Assembly: GCA_030706405.1 (NCBI GenBank) | Contig: JAUZOO010000007.1 | Location: forward strand, 1-64,000 | DNA from: Bacteroidota bacterium | Lineage (GTDB): Bacteria; Bacteroidota; Bacteroidia; Bacteroidales; JAAUTT01 | Reading direction: 5' to 3' | Length of the DNA stretch: 64,000 nucleotides | Part shown: positions 16,813-27,049 of the stretch, in pieces | How the letters are laid out: every line of letters starts with the position of its first letter | How positions within the stretch are numbered: position 1 is the stretch's first letter | The notes under the pieces: model-generated | The model's input: the letters and a program-made list of their open reading frames with translations, nothing else | Databases searched by the model: none | What the model was told of the DNA's origin: nothing | Translations under genes and position numbers: made by a program

Positions 16813-16880
16813 ATGCCGTGGTTTTAAATAAGAAATATTTTGTTAATTTTAAACGGTTAAATCATTAAACCTTTATTGTG

Positions 16881-17264
16881 ATGAGAAAAACAGTAGCTTT
16901 ATTGATTGTTGCAGGTATTTGTATAGTTCCGTTATTTGCACAACAGAAATCGTCGACAGTGCACGATTCCATGAGGATTGGCCAATTAACTCAAAGGTGC
17001 AATTCCATTTGTCAGCCTAAATGTGATCCTGATTTTACCAAGCTTGGAACTCCTTCGGATATTTTGGTTTTTTTTAATTCAAATGATAAAAATTGGAGAG
17101 AATTGTTTGCGGAAAAGTCGTGGAAAAGAAATGTTATTCCTAATTTATCATGTAAAAGCGATTCAAATATATACAAAATGAGGTGTTTAAAACCCGAGAA
17201 TACGCCCTATATGCCAACCTATAAACCAATGTTGAAATACAGTCTTTTGATTAAATCATTGTAA
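16881..17264 (+). CDS. Small secreted protein of unknown function
   Basis: A GTG at 16878 directly precedes the ATG at 16881; the ATG is chosen. The 127-residue product has a signal peptide (MRKTVALLIVAGICIVPLFA) and a mature region with five to six Cys residues (RCNSICQPKC, LSCKSD, MRCLKP), suggesting disulphide bonds outside the cytoplasm. I recognise no family. It ends shortly before a bidirectional terminator. Confidence 0.6.
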   Translation: MRKTVALLIVAGICIVPLFAQQKSSTVHDSMRIGQLTQRCNSICQPKCDPDFTKLGTPSDILVFFNSNDKNWRELFAEKSWKRNVIPNLSCKSDSNIYKMRCLKPENTPYMPTYKPMLKYSLLIKSL

Positions 17265-17289
17265 GTAGCTTTTGGGTTTTCCGATATTA

Positions 17290-17324
17290 AAAGAGGCGCA
17301 TATCACAATGATATGCGCCTCTTT
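17290..17324. terminator. Bidirectional terminator between convergent genes
   Basis: Perfect 15-base arms (17290-17304 and 17310-17324) around a 5-base loop, with A-rich and T-rich ends. It separates the small secreted protein gene from the GH2 gene of the PUL. Confidence 0.88.
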
Positions 17325-17347
17325 GGTGAATAAGGTTTTTCTGTAGC

Positions 17348-19195
17348 TTATTTTTTCTTTTCCTTCAGGGAATATTTTTCTTCCATCTGGTTGTAGAAGT
17401 TTTTAAGAACGAAGAAGGCTTTCTTTTTAGTGCCGTTTTCGCCGATTACACCTTTGCGGTTCCAGCCGTCCTGAACGTTGGGCAATAAACGTTTGGGAGA
17501 ACGGAAGTCGCAAAGAATCCAGGGCGTAACTCCGCGGAATTGAGGAATCTTTGAAAGCATATTCAGCGTACGTTTGTAAAGGTCTTCTTGAAATTCTTCA
17601 GTCCAGCGGGTTTGAGCATCGCCGTGCAACCCTTGTACGCATCCGCCGCCAAACTCGCTAATCATTACCGGTTTGTCGTATTTAATCTCCCAGGTTATCT
17701 GGTCGCATTTTTCCGGGAGGCCATCATACCAGCCAACGTATTGGTTAAAGTTTACAATATCGACGTAAGGCGCAAACGGGTCTTCCACAATTTTGGTTAA
17801 TGGTTTGCCCGGATTAGTGTGGGTTTCCATGGCTGCCGAAATAAGCCGGGTGTCGTCGAGCGAACGGGCGGTGGCTGCAAGGTTTTTAAGGAAGTTGGTA
17901 CGCGCTTCGCTTACCGGGGTTTCGTTGGCCATGGACCAGATGATTACCGAAGCGCGGTTTTTGTCGCGGGTGATGAGGTCGGTAAGCTGAGTCTGGGCAT
18001 TATCGAATGTTTCTTTATTATCCCATAGGATGGTCCAGTAAACGGGGTTTTCTTCCCATACTAAAATGCCCATTTCGTCGGCAAGACGGGCCATGTATTC
18101 GTTGTGCGGATAATGGGCCAGACGAACGTAGTTGCAATTCAGTTCTTTGGCCCAACCAAGCAACATGCGGGAGTCTTCCAGAGAATAAGCGCGTCCTCCG
18201 CGGATAGCGTTTTCCTCGTGTATACAGATGCCGCGAAGGAAGATGGATTGTCCGTTGAGAAGGATGTCTGACCCTTTGGTTTCGATGGTTCGGAAGCCGA
18301 TTTTTTCAACAACTTTGTCGGTTTCCGAGGAAATATTTACCTGGTAGAGCTTTGGATTGGATGGACTCCACAGATCGAGCTTTTTCAATGGAATTTCGAT
18401 TTTTACATAGCCGCTGTCGTTAGTTGTAAATTCGCTGGTGCTTTTCAGCTCGGGAATTTCAATTTTTACTTTTTGGCTCTTCTTAACACCGTTGACTTTT
18501 ACATAACCGGCGATAAGGTTTTTAGAACTCTTTTTTAGCTGGATAAAGTAGTCGCTTATGAAGGTTGAGGGAACTTCCACCACGTTAACATCGCGGGTAA
18601 TTCCACCATAGTTCCACCAGTCGGTGTTGAGAGTAGGTACCGCTTCGCGTTTGCGTTTATCGTCAACTTTTACCACCAGCGAGTTGTCGCCTTCTTTCAG
18701 GATTGATGTTATTTCGTAGGCAAACGGGGTGAACCCTCCGATGTGCTTGCCGAGCTTTTTGCCGTTAAGGTAAACGTCGGTTTCGTAGTTAGCTGCTCCA
18801 AAGTGCACAAATACGCGGTTGTCGGGATTGTTTTTACTGTATTGGAACAACCGGCGATACCAGATGGTCCCTTCGTAATAAAAGAGCTTGTCGTCCTGTG
18901 AATTCCAATCTCTGGGAACGATTAAAGTTGGGCTTTGGTTAAAATCATATTCCAGAAGCTCCGATTTGTCTGTTTGATGACGGTCGAGGAAGAATCCACC
19001 TGAAGGTTTGGGCGAGGCATCGAATGGTTTGTAACGATAGTCGTAATACCCCGTTTCATAAGGGTCGATGATGTAGTTCCATTTGCCGTTCAGCGAGAAG
19101 GTTTGTCGTCCGAGAACGTTGGTAATTAAGGTTTGTGTTTGGGCGTAAACCTGTAAAGTGAAAATGAAAAACGGAATGATTAGTAAGCGTTTCAT
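17348..19195 (-). CDS. Glycoside hydrolase family 2 (beta-glucuronidase/beta-galactosidase-like), secreted
   Basis: The frame opens upstream at 19276, but the ATG at 19195 gives a proper signal peptide (MKRLLIIPFFIFTLQVYAQ) and is chosen, for 615 residues. Domain order is GH2 sugar-binding (about 30-200, with WYRRLF and ETDVYLNGKKLGKHIGGF), immunoglobulin-like (about 205-300) and a TIM barrel (about 305-600). The acid/base is Glu425 in IIWSMANETP and the nucleophile Glu514 in VMISEFGGG. The NYVRLAHYPHNEYM motif fits the beta-glucuronidase branch of GH2, although beta-galactosidase cannot be excluded. It is the last gene of the PUL and would act on glycans or oligosaccharides in the periplasm. 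Confidence 0.9.
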   Translation of the reverse strand: MKRLLIIPFFIFTLQVYAQTQTLITNVLGRQTFSLNGKWNYIIDPYETGYYDYRYKPFDASPKPSGGFFLDRHQTDKSELLEYDFNQSPTLIVPRDWNSQDDKLFYYEGTIWYRRLFQYSKNNPDNRVFVHFGAANYETDVYLNGKKLGKHIGGFTPFAYEITSILKEGDNSLVVKVDDKRKREAVPTLNTDWWNYGGITRDVNVVEVPSTFISDYFIQLKKSSKNLIAGYVKVNGVKKSQKVKIEIPELKSTSEFTTNDSGYVKIEIPLKKLDLWSPSNPKLYQVNISSETDKVVEKIGFRTIETKGSDILLNGQSIFLRGICIHEENAIRGGRAYSLEDSRMLLGWAKELNCNYVRLAHYPHNEYMARLADEMGILVWEENPVYWTILWDNKETFDNAQTQLTDLITRDKNRASVIIWSMANETPVSEARTNFLKNLAATARSLDDTRLISAAMETHTNPGKPLTKIVEDPFAPYVDIVNFNQYVGWYDGLPEKCDQITWEIKYDKPVMISEFGGGCVQGLHGDAQTRWTEEFQEDLYKRTLNMLSKIPQFRGVTPWILCDFRSPKRLLPNVQDGWNRKGVIGENGTKKKAFFVLKNFYNQMEEKYSLKEKKK

Positions 19196-19335
19196 GTCTA
19201 ATAGATTGATTTGTATGTAAGTGTTTAAGATTCTAAGGCTTGCTAGGTTGGATATAGTTTGTTGTAGAAAGCTCAAGTGAAGCTTTCATGATTTTATAAA
19301 GTCAAATCAACTTTATTTTTAGCTGAAAAGCAAAA

Positions 19336-19380
19336 TAACAGCGAATAAATTACAACTAAGGTTGCATTTATTCGCTGTTA
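19336..19380 (-). terminator. Hairpin after the GH35 gene
   Basis: Perfect 15-base arms (19336-19350 and 19366-19380) followed on the minus strand by TTTTGCTTTT. It lies just past the GH35 stop, so read-through to GH2 would be reduced. Confidence 0.75.
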
Positions 19381-19387
19381 CAGAATA

Positions 19388-21736
19388 CTATCGTTTTGTA
19401 ATGATGTTGTTTGCGACAAAAAGTTGAAAATCCTTAATCCGACCTTCATTCGCTGCCGCTGGTACATACTGAAATCCTGAGATTTCTTCAGTTTTGCCGA
19501 GGTCAATAACAATGTAGTGAGGATAACCGGGCTGTTGGCCACTCCATTCGGAATGCCAGTAGTTAAAGGCTTGCCCGTCGATGGCATTTTCGGCACTTCC
19601 ATTTATTTTAGTCAATTCTTCACTGCTGACATAAGCAATGGTCCAGTTTTGATGACTGATGGGTTTTCCGCTGGCATTAAGAATGTCCATTTCGGCAATG
19701 GCTGCAGCGGGTTTCCCGTCGAGAGAACTGAGTGCTTCGAAACAAAAATACCGGCCTTTATATGATGTTTTAAAGTTGACGGATTGCATTTTGTCACTTG
19801 CTGCAAACTGTCCTTTATATTCAGGCTTTTGTTCGTCGATATTTAGTTTTACATCCGGACGTTTGGAACGTGTAAAATCTTTTTCCGGATGAAGCTCATT
19901 GAGAACAGGTTTGTCCACTCCTTTTAGGGTAGCCTCTTCAGGTCCGGTCAAATCGAGAACTTCAACGTTGTTTATTCCTTTGTTTAGCCACGGGGCAGGG
20001 AGGTACATGGTTTGCGTGGGACCGATGTTCCAGAACCGGCCAAGACAATGCCCGTTAACCCAAACTACGCCGATACCCCATTTGCGGACATCGAGAAAAA
20101 CGTCACCAATTTTATCAATTGTAAAATTTCCTCTCCATATTCCGGGCTTAGCTTGCGTTATTGTGCTTTTTTGAAATTTAAGGGTGTTAAGCATATTGTT
20201 ATTGTATGGAAGATTAAATATGCTCCAAGCTGCAATTTTAATAGAAGAGTTATCTTTATTAATGAATTGAATGGGGCCGATTAATCCCTTTCGGTCATGA
20301 ACCTCTGGTCCGAAATTTATTCTCCCCATGGCATGTACCAGTATATCAACGGTGGTTTCTTTATTCCTTTGAGGGATGATAACTTCGAAGTTAAGTTTAC
20401 GCCTGTCCATTACGCCCAGTTTTTGGCCGTCGATAAATACCCAGGCAAAATCATGAACGGCATCAACTTTAAGTGTGCATTCAGGACCTGCCGATAAGGT
20501 TGTTCGGTAAAGAATACTTCCCTGCGACTGGTCGTAATATTCCATGGTTTTGGGATTATCTGTAACAACCGGCTTAGGCAGATTGTCGAAAAGGGGCGCG
20601 AACTCGGTTAGTTGAATCGGAGGGAATGTAATTGTCGGGTTAGCAGCAGGAGGTTCGGGCAAAGAAGCTTCTCCTGGCATCAGATATTTTGAGATTAAGT
20701 TTCTCGTTTGCGTAAATTTATCGGTAATCCAACCGGCCTCGCTCACAGGGGCACCGTAGTCGTAGCTGGAGGCATCTGGTTTAAATGGCCGGTCTGCTCC
20801 TCCCCAAAATCCGAAGCTCGTTCCCCCGTGCGCCATATAAACGCTGAAAGAGGCTCCTTCTTTTAGCATGTGTTCCATGTCCTTCATGTCCTGATCCGTA
20901 TTTCCAAACGTGTGCGGGGTCCCCCAGGTGTCGAACCATCCGGAATAGAATTCTCCGCACATGAGCGGTCCTTCGGGAAGTACTTCTCGTAATGCTTTAA
21001 AGGCGGCTTGTGGGTTTGTCCCGAAGTTTGCCACCGGGAAAAGGTCTTTGCGGAATCCTTTCTTTAAATGATAGGTGGGATTGCATGCAAAAAGAGGAAT
21101 GTCGAATCCGGCGTCAACAATAGCATTTCTCATTAAGCCCATGTATTCGGCATCGTCGGCATAAAAGCCATATTCGTTTTCGACCTGTACCATGAGTATT
21201 GGACCGCCTTTTGTTACCTGCATTGGTGTAAGGACTCTACCTACTTCTTTTAAATAATTGTGGCAGGCATTTATATATAAAGGGTCTTTAGTACGAAGTT
21301 TAATGCTGTCATTTTTTAATAACCACCAGGGAAGGCCTCCCATTTCCCATTCGGCACAGGTATATGGCCCGGGGCGCAGTATAACCCATAAGCCCTCTTC
21401 CTGGGCAATTTTGCAAAACTCTACAATGTCGGCTTCTCCGTCCCATTTGAATATACCCGGGGTGCGTTCGTGGAAATTCCAGAATAAATAAGCGCAGACA
21501 GTATTCATTCCCAACGATTTTATCATTTGAATGCGATGTCGCCAGTATTCTTTGGGAACCCGGGCAAAGTGCATTTCGCCACAACGTATCTGAAAAGGCT
21601 TGCCATCAAGCATGAAATGCTCTTTTCCTATTTCGAATGTGTGTTTGGGAGGAGTGTCTCCGAAGGAAGGTAACGTTATAGATGAGAAGATGCAGGCTAC
21701 AATCAAAAAGATTGTTCGAAATTTATACTGGGCCAT
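19388..21736 (-). CDS. Glycoside hydrolase family 35 beta-galactosidase, secreted
   Basis: The 782-residue protein has a signal peptide (to about residue 26) and a TIM barrel with GH35 hallmarks: IRCGEMHFARVPKEYW, LRPGPYTCAEWEMGGLP, the acid/base Glu188 in VQVENEYG and the nucleophile Glu262 in CGEFYSGWFD. Beta-sandwich domains follow (about 370-620). The C-terminus resembles an F5/8 (discoidin/CBM32) domain (AIDGQAFNYWHSEWSG, PHYIVIDLGKTEEISGFQY), but it stops soon after GRIKDFQLFV, so that domain looks short. It removes terminal beta-galactose from glycans. It is preceded by a hairpin after susD and a 197-base gap, so it may have its own promoter. Confidence 0.93.
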   Translation of the reverse strand: MAQYKFRTIFLIVACIFSSITLPSFGDTPPKHTFEIGKEHFMLDGKPFQIRCGEMHFARVPKEYWRHRIQMIKSLGMNTVCAYLFWNFHERTPGIFKWDGEADIVEFCKIAQEEGLWVILRPGPYTCAEWEMGGLPWWLLKNDSIKLRTKDPLYINACHNYLKEVGRVLTPMQVTKGGPILMVQVENEYGFYADDAEYMGLMRNAIVDAGFDIPLFACNPTYHLKKGFRKDLFPVANFGTNPQAAFKALREVLPEGPLMCGEFYSGWFDTWGTPHTFGNTDQDMKDMEHMLKEGASFSVYMAHGGTSFGFWGGADRPFKPDASSYDYGAPVSEAGWITDKFTQTRNLISKYLMPGEASLPEPPAANPTITFPPIQLTEFAPLFDNLPKPVVTDNPKTMEYYDQSQGSILYRTTLSAGPECTLKVDAVHDFAWVFIDGQKLGVMDRRKLNFEVIIPQRNKETTVDILVHAMGRINFGPEVHDRKGLIGPIQFINKDNSSIKIAAWSIFNLPYNNNMLNTLKFQKSTITQAKPGIWRGNFTIDKIGDVFLDVRKWGIGVVWVNGHCLGRFWNIGPTQTMYLPAPWLNKGINNVEVLDLTGPEEATLKGVDKPVLNELHPEKDFTRSKRPDVKLNIDEQKPEYKGQFAASDKMQSVNFKTSYKGRYFCFEALSSLDGKPAAAIAEMDILNASGKPISHQNWTIAYVSSEELTKINGSAENAIDGQAFNYWHSEWSGQQPGYPHYIVIDLGKTEEISGFQYVPAAANEGRIKDFQLFVANNIITKR

Positions 21737-21871
21737 TTGGAATTTTTTGATGAGGTTTTTAAATAGGTAGATGAGTATGATCGTTAATATGGCTACTATT
21801 TGATGTCTTTGAAATGTGTTTTAATTAAGAACAGGTCTCTACAAATTTGGGGCCAGGGGCATCTAGCTTAA

Positions 21872-21902
21872 AAAGGTGGAGCCGTATCTTAGCTCCACCT
21901 TT
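21872..21902 (-). terminator. Hairpin between susD and the GH35 gene
   Basis: Arms of 11 bases (AAAGGTGGAGC at 21872-21882 and GCTCCACCTTT at 21892-21902) with a TTTTT tail on the minus strand. It likely gives partial termination, so that susC and susD are expressed above the enzymes. Confidence 0.8.
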
Positions 21903-21933
21903 AAAGTATTAATGAAATCGAAGTAGAAAGAAA

Positions 21934-23565
21934 TTAATAACCTTTGTTTTGTTCGAGCTTCGCATCCTTATTTAAGTCAATTTCGGATTGTGGAATTGGC
22001 ATCAAAACTTTATCGGTTGAAGTACTGTCTAATCCGGCAAGCGGTTTAGGACAGCCTACATCTTGATTAAGACGCAGTGCTCTTTTGGCTAACATTCCGG
22101 TACGCATCAGCGTCATTCGTCTGTTTTCCTCACCCAGAAGTTCGCGGGCTCTTTCGTCAAGAATAAAATCGAGCGAAATATCGGAGGCTGATACGAGCGG
22201 AGCTTTTGCCCGGTTGCGTAAAATATTAATAGTGGTGGCTGCATCGCCCGAACGTCCTTGTTTGAACTGGGCTTCGGCCAAAAGAAGATAAGTTTCTCCC
22301 AGACGCATAAGGATAAAGTCTTTCCACATTCCGTACCCAAAAGCATCGTTAGGATCGTATTGTCCCCATTTTGTTATGCTGGGGCAGATCTTATAAATAG
22401 TATCAGGTCCGGAATAAGGAACCAGTTTTCCGTATAAGGAAGAATAGGTCGAGCTCGGATTATTGTATGTATAGCGGCGACGGATATTAAAACGGGAACT
22501 ACGCATGTCACTAGCTGCATACAGTTTATAGAGCACCCAATTGTTGAGGCGTAAACGGGCTAAAGATCGTCCTCCTAATGAATCGCAAAGGGAGAGGCCG
22601 GCGATGTTATAATAAGCGGCCCCCCATACCCGGCGGTGTTGAGGAGACCCGGTAGATCCTCCTGCAAGGGTATTCGGGTTTTCTTGTTCCAAAACCCAGA
22701 TGGCTTCGGTATTCCCTTGTTTCCTGCGTTGATTGCCGTAGATAAACATGTCCGAAAATGGGTCTCCGGGTTGTGACGATTTTATTCCGTAACGATTAGT
22801 AATCAGGCTGAATTTACCGCTGCTGATAATGCTGTTACATTGAACTTCAGCTTTGGCCGGTTGCCCCATTCGTAAATAAGCAGTGGCCAGGAGTTGTTGA
22901 GCCATCGCTGAATTAGCTCTTCCGGTTGTTGCGAAAAGGGTAAAAACCTGGTCAATATTAGGAAGATTGGCTGCGGCAAAAACCAGGTCGTTTTTAATCA
23001 GAGAATCAACATCGCTAAGCGCGGCACGGGTGTAGTTTGTCCTTGGTGTTGTAACCGGTTCTGTTACAAGTGGAACTCCGCCAAAGCATGTTGCCAGTGT
23101 GTTATAAGCATAGGCTCTGAAGAATTTCGCTTCAGCTTCGGTTCTGAGCTTTCCGGTTGTTGATAATCCGGAAACAGAAGAAGATTTAATGGACGAAATA
23201 ATTGTATTGGCATTGTTAATCAGCTGGTAAGCCCATCTCCAGGTGTATGAGGCGGCTCCGTCCGTGGAAGTTAACAGGGCATAATTATAATATGGAACTT
23301 CCATACTGACTTGGTTTGGTGTGGAATATGCAATGTCGGTTCCTACCTGCCATACGCAAAGCCAACCCTGGTTGTCGGTATATGTCTGCCAGTAGCTGGC
23401 CTGGGTGTATAATCCTACCAAAGAAGCCTGAAAGCCTAAGGAGTCGGTAAGAGTCTCAGCAGCATAAGCCGAATAGTTTTTTTCGTCGAGGAATGACTTG
23501 CTGCATGAAACGAATGTTTGTATCATTAAGAACAAACCTACAAGGATATATATCGTTTTTTTCAT
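21934..23565 (-). CDS. SusD/RagB-family outer-membrane glycan-binding lipoprotein
   Basis: The 543-residue protein starts with a lipoprotein signal ending FVSC (Cys21), followed by SKSFLDEKNYSAYAAETLT, typical of SusD N-termini. The helical TPR-like core contains EAKFFRAYAYNTLATCFGGVPLVTEP, and the C-terminal part has MRLGETYLLLAEAQFKQGRSG and LDERARELLGEENRRMTLMR, all family hallmarks. It forms the lid on the SusC channel and captures the glycan. It lies 32 bases after susC. Its ligand cannot be read from the sequence. Confidence 0.95.
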   Translation of the reverse strand: MKKTIYILVGLFLMIQTFVSCSKSFLDEKNYSAYAAETLTDSLGFQASLVGLYTQASYWQTYTDNQGWLCVWQVGTDIAYSTPNQVSMEVPYYNYALLTSTDGAASYTWRWAYQLINNANTIISSIKSSSVSGLSTTGKLRTEAEAKFFRAYAYNTLATCFGGVPLVTEPVTTPRTNYTRAALSDVDSLIKNDLVFAAANLPNIDQVFTLFATTGRANSAMAQQLLATAYLRMGQPAKAEVQCNSIISSGKFSLITNRYGIKSSQPGDPFSDMFIYGNQRRKQGNTEAIWVLEQENPNTLAGGSTGSPQHRRVWGAAYYNIAGLSLCDSLGGRSLARLRLNNWVLYKLYAASDMRSSRFNIRRRYTYNNPSSTYSSLYGKLVPYSGPDTIYKICPSITKWGQYDPNDAFGYGMWKDFILMRLGETYLLLAEAQFKQGRSGDAATTINILRNRAKAPLVSASDISLDFILDERARELLGEENRRMTLMRTGMLAKRALRLNQDVGCPKPLAGLDSTSTDKVLMPIPQSEIDLNKDAKLEQNKGY

Positions 23566-23597
23566 ATTTAATACAGTTTAAATAAGTAAGAATGCTG

Positions 23598-26500
23598 TTA
23601 TTTAAGTGAAACATTTAACCCAAAAACAATGGTTCTTACATTAGGATAGTCGTTAGTCCAGGAACCATCGCCCGATCCCATACCTCTGTTGGTGAAACTA
23701 ACTTCAGGATCCCAGCCAATCCAATTGGTAAATGTGTACAGGTTACGTCCGCTCACATATAAAGTAAGATTCTTAATAAATGTGCGGTTCAATAATTCCG
23801 GAGAAAAATTATAGCTTAGGGTAACATCCTTAATACGGGTGTAACTGTTGTCGCGCGGATAGCCATAGCCCCAGGTATTGTCGTAAACAAGCGAAGGATA
23901 TTCGTTACTTGCATTCGTTGAGGTCCAATAGTGATAAGCCGCAGGTCCATTCATACGTCCCTGAATTTCATATCCGCTTATGTTCGGATTGTTTCTTTTG
24001 GATCCCTGGGAGGTTTGGATGAAAACGCTCAGGGTTAAGTTTTCGTATGAAAATGTGTTTGTTATACCTCCACGCCATTTAGGAGCAGTTTGCCCCTGTA
24101 GTACCTGGTCATTGGAATCGTATTTTCCATCACCATTTACATCCTGAAATTTCAGGTAACCTGGTTTACAGCTATATTTTGCGGCATCGGTAGCTTCGCT
24201 GGTTTGCCATACGCCAGTCATTTTGTAATCGTAAATTACACCAATAGGCTGACCAATAAACCATCTGTTTCCAACATCGCTTTTTTTATCTCCATACAAA
24301 TCACGAATTTCATTTTTATCGGTACTAAAATTAAGGCTTGTTGACCAGGTAAATTTTTTGGTTTTTACATTAACCGTGTTTAATGTAACTTCGAGTCCCT
24401 TAGTAGCAACCAATCCTATATTATCCCATGTAGTTGAGTATCCTCCAATTTGAGGAAGGCTGCGCTTCAACAAGAGATCGGAGGTGTGAGAACTATAAGC
24501 TTCAACGGTACCTCTGATCCGGGCATTCAACAACGAGAAATCAAGAGCAACGTTAAATCCAACCGTAGACTCCCAATGAAGGTTTTTATTTCCTAAAGCA
24601 CTACTGGCCAAAACACCTGTCATAATTGAACTTGCAAAAGGTTCTTTTACGGCAGATTCAGATGAAGATGTTTGGTTGACTCCAACTGCGTTCATACCCG
24701 ATTTTCCATAGGATGCCCTGAGCTTTAACTGATCAAGCACATTGCTGAAACTCTTCATGAAATTTTCGTTGGAAATGTTCCATCCAAGGGCAATTGATGG
24801 GAATACTCCGTATTTGTCAGTATTTGAGCCAAAGGCCGAATAACCGTCCCGACGAACTGTAGCGGTTAATAAGTAACGGCTGTCATACGAATAGTTAAGA
24901 CGTCCCATTTGTGAAACCATAGTATAAGACGAGGACCACGAACTTACCGTTTGTGTAGTTCCGGCAGAAAGATTATTGTAGGTCAAAAGGTCATTGATAA
25001 ATCCTGTTGATGAAGCATTTGAAGTAAAGTAGGTTTGCTTCTGCGAGCTATATAAACCAGTAAAATCGAAGTGATGCTTTTTAATATCTTTACTATAACT
25101 AAGGATATTTTCGACTACCCAAAGGTTTGTTTTGGTATCGGTAATTGAGGCCGATCCTATTGTGTTGCCTCCATCGCGCCCGGTATAGGTTGCTGAATGG
25201 TTTGGGTTATAATTAATAGAGGCATTTAATCTATATTTTAAACCCTTAATAAAGCTCGGAGATATTTCAGTGAAGAAATTGGTGTTAATATTATTTCTTT
25301 TGTCTTCATTGTTTGAATAAAGACCGAGCATAGGATTGGTATAGAGCAACTCCGGATACATCGGGTAAATTTGGTATTTCCCGGTTATGTTATTGTTAAC
25401 CTGTCCATAAGGGCTCATTGCTGCAGCTAATAATAAATTGGCTTTACCTCCCCCATAATCATTATTTACCAAGAACATGCCCAAACCGGCAGTCATGAAA
25501 TCGGTTACTTTTGCTTCCAAATTGGTGCGGATACCGGCCCTTTGATATTCATATCCTTTAACAACCCCTTTATCTTTCGAGTAATTGCCCGAAATGTAAT
25601 ATTTCAGACTTTCTGTGCCTCCCGAAACTGATAGGTTATGGTCTTGCATTACACCGGTCTGTGTTGCCAAATCAACCCAGTTAGTTGTAATTCCTGCATT
25701 ATAATTCTGAATTTCATATAAATTTGGAAGTACCGCTGTTTGTGTCTGATTTGACTGTGCCATATAGTCGGCATATTTTTGTACATATTGGGCGGGACTC
25801 ATAGGGTCCAGAACGTGTGCTATTTTTTCAACCCCGGCGAATGAAGAATACTGAATGGTTGGTTTGCCAGTAGCTCCTTTCTTTGTATTGATAAGGATAA
25901 CGCCATTCGCTCCGCGAGAACCGTAAATAGCTACGGCAGAAGCATCTTTCAATATTTCCATAGAGGCTATATCGTTAGAATTGATATAGTTGATATTGCC
26001 TTCGTATGGAATTCCATCGAGAATGTAAAGAGGGTCGGTGTTGGCATTAATGGAATGCCGACTACGCACAAGAACTGATGGGGAACTTCCCGGAGTTGCA
26101 TAGGATTGGGTTACATTTACCCCAGGCACAGCTCCTTCAAGAGCATTCATGACGTTTGTTACAGGAATTTTTGACAAACGATCTTTCGATACCGATGTTA
26201 CAGAACCGGTAATGTCGCTTTTTTTCTGGGTACCATAACCAACAACAACTACTTCCTGAAGTTTTTTAACATCTTCGCTTAGTTTGATATTTATAACTTT
26301 TTGTGTTCCAACTTTTATTTCCTGGGTATTATAACCCAATAATGAAAATACCAACACGTCGTCGCCGTTGTTAACGTCTATGGTATATTTACCGTCGACA
26401 CCAACAGGTAAAGCTCGGGTTGTCCCTTTTATGGCTACAGTAACCCCTGGCAACGATTCTCCTTTTTCGTCGGAAATAACCCCTGTTACCGTCATTCCTT

Positions 26501-26870
26501 GTTGCTGATTTTTAGGAGTAAATACCACAATTTTGTTCATCATGGTGTACGATACGTTTTCATTGGCCAGTACGTCTTTTAGAATATCCGAAACGGATTT
26601 ATCGTTGGCCACTACCGTAATTTTACGGGTCAGATCAATTTGGTTATCCTTGTAAAAAAGAGAATAGCTACTTTGCTTTTCTATTTCTTTAAAAAGTGAT
26701 GCCAGTGTCCCGTTTTTTATGTTCAGGGTTAACTTAGCTTCTTGGGAGAAGGTCGTTGCCGAGAGCTGTAATGTAGAGATTAGTACAAGTACAGTAGTTA
26801 ATTTCATGGTAAGGAGAATTTTGGCATGGTATTTTCGGGAGAAAATACCGAGGATTGGATTTTTTCTCAT
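23598..26870 (-). CDS. SusC/RagA-family TonB-dependent receptor with STN domain
   Basis: The frame opens at 26909; the ATG at 26870 (MRKNPILGIFSRK) is chosen for a 1090-residue protein. A signal segment ends near LSATTFSQ. An STN domain (about 40-110) then leads into a carboxypeptidase-regulatory-like domain (TVTGVISDEKGESLPGVTVAIKGT) and a TonB box/plug (VVVGYGTQKKSDITGSV, then SPSVLVRSRHSINANTDPLYILDG). A beta barrel fills the rest. The STN domain normally relays ligand occupancy to a FecR anti-sigma, and FecR and sigma genes lie directly upstream. It imports glycans in a TonB-dependent manner together with the adjacent SusD. Confidence 0.95.
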   Translation of the reverse strand: MRKNPILGIFSRKYHAKILLTMKLTTVLVLISTLQLSATTFSQEAKLTLNIKNGTLASLFKEIEKQSSYSLFYKDNQIDLTRKITVVANDKSVSDILKDVLANENVSYTMMNKIVVFTPKNQQQGMTVTGVISDEKGESLPGVTVAIKGTTRALPVGVDGKYTIDVNNGDDVLVFSLLGYNTQEIKVGTQKVINIKLSEDVKKLQEVVVVGYGTQKKSDITGSVTSVSKDRLSKIPVTNVMNALEGAVPGVNVTQSYATPGSSPSVLVRSRHSINANTDPLYILDGIPYEGNINYINSNDIASMEILKDASAVAIYGSRGANGVILINTKKGATGKPTIQYSSFAGVEKIAHVLDPMSPAQYVQKYADYMAQSNQTQTAVLPNLYEIQNYNAGITTNWVDLATQTGVMQDHNLSVSGGTESLKYYISGNYSKDKGVVKGYEYQRAGIRTNLEAKVTDFMTAGLGMFLVNNDYGGGKANLLLAAAMSPYGQVNNNITGKYQIYPMYPELLYTNPMLGLYSNNEDKRNNINTNFFTEISPSFIKGLKYRLNASINYNPNHSATYTGRDGGNTIGSASITDTKTNLWVVENILSYSKDIKKHHFDFTGLYSSQKQTYFTSNASSTGFINDLLTYNNLSAGTTQTVSSWSSSYTMVSQMGRLNYSYDSRYLLTATVRRDGYSAFGSNTDKYGVFPSIALGWNISNENFMKSFSNVLDQLKLRASYGKSGMNAVGVNQTSSSESAVKEPFASSIMTGVLASSALGNKNLHWESTVGFNVALDFSLLNARIRGTVEAYSSHTSDLLLKRSLPQIGGYSTTWDNIGLVATKGLEVTLNTVNVKTKKFTWSTSLNFSTDKNEIRDLYGDKKSDVGNRWFIGQPIGVIYDYKMTGVWQTSEATDAAKYSCKPGYLKFQDVNGDGKYDSNDQVLQGQTAPKWRGGITNTFSYENLTLSVFIQTSQGSKRNNPNISGYEIQGRMNGPAAYHYWTSTNASNEYPSLVYDNTWGYGYPRDNSYTRIKDVTLSYNFSPELLNRTFIKNLTLYVSGRNLYTFTNWIGWDPEVSFTNRGMGSGDGSWTNDYPNVRTIVFGLNVSLK

Positions 26871-27049
26871 ACTTTTGTTGTTGAAAGTTAAATGAATGCT
26901 GGTTACCAACGTCCAAATCGGAGCCAGCGTTTATGATACTCATGTCGGGAGATGTTCGAGCATTTCCCGATTTTTTTAGTTAATAGGTAGTGATTTTTAG
27001 TTTTTTATCATAGGCGATAAGCTATTAGTTAGTTAGTTAGTGTTTTGTG

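Noticed and set aside
27022-27040. Short TTAG tandem repeat near the fecR end
   Set aside because: Only a few units in AT-rich intergenic DNA; no sign of function or CRISPR-like spacing.
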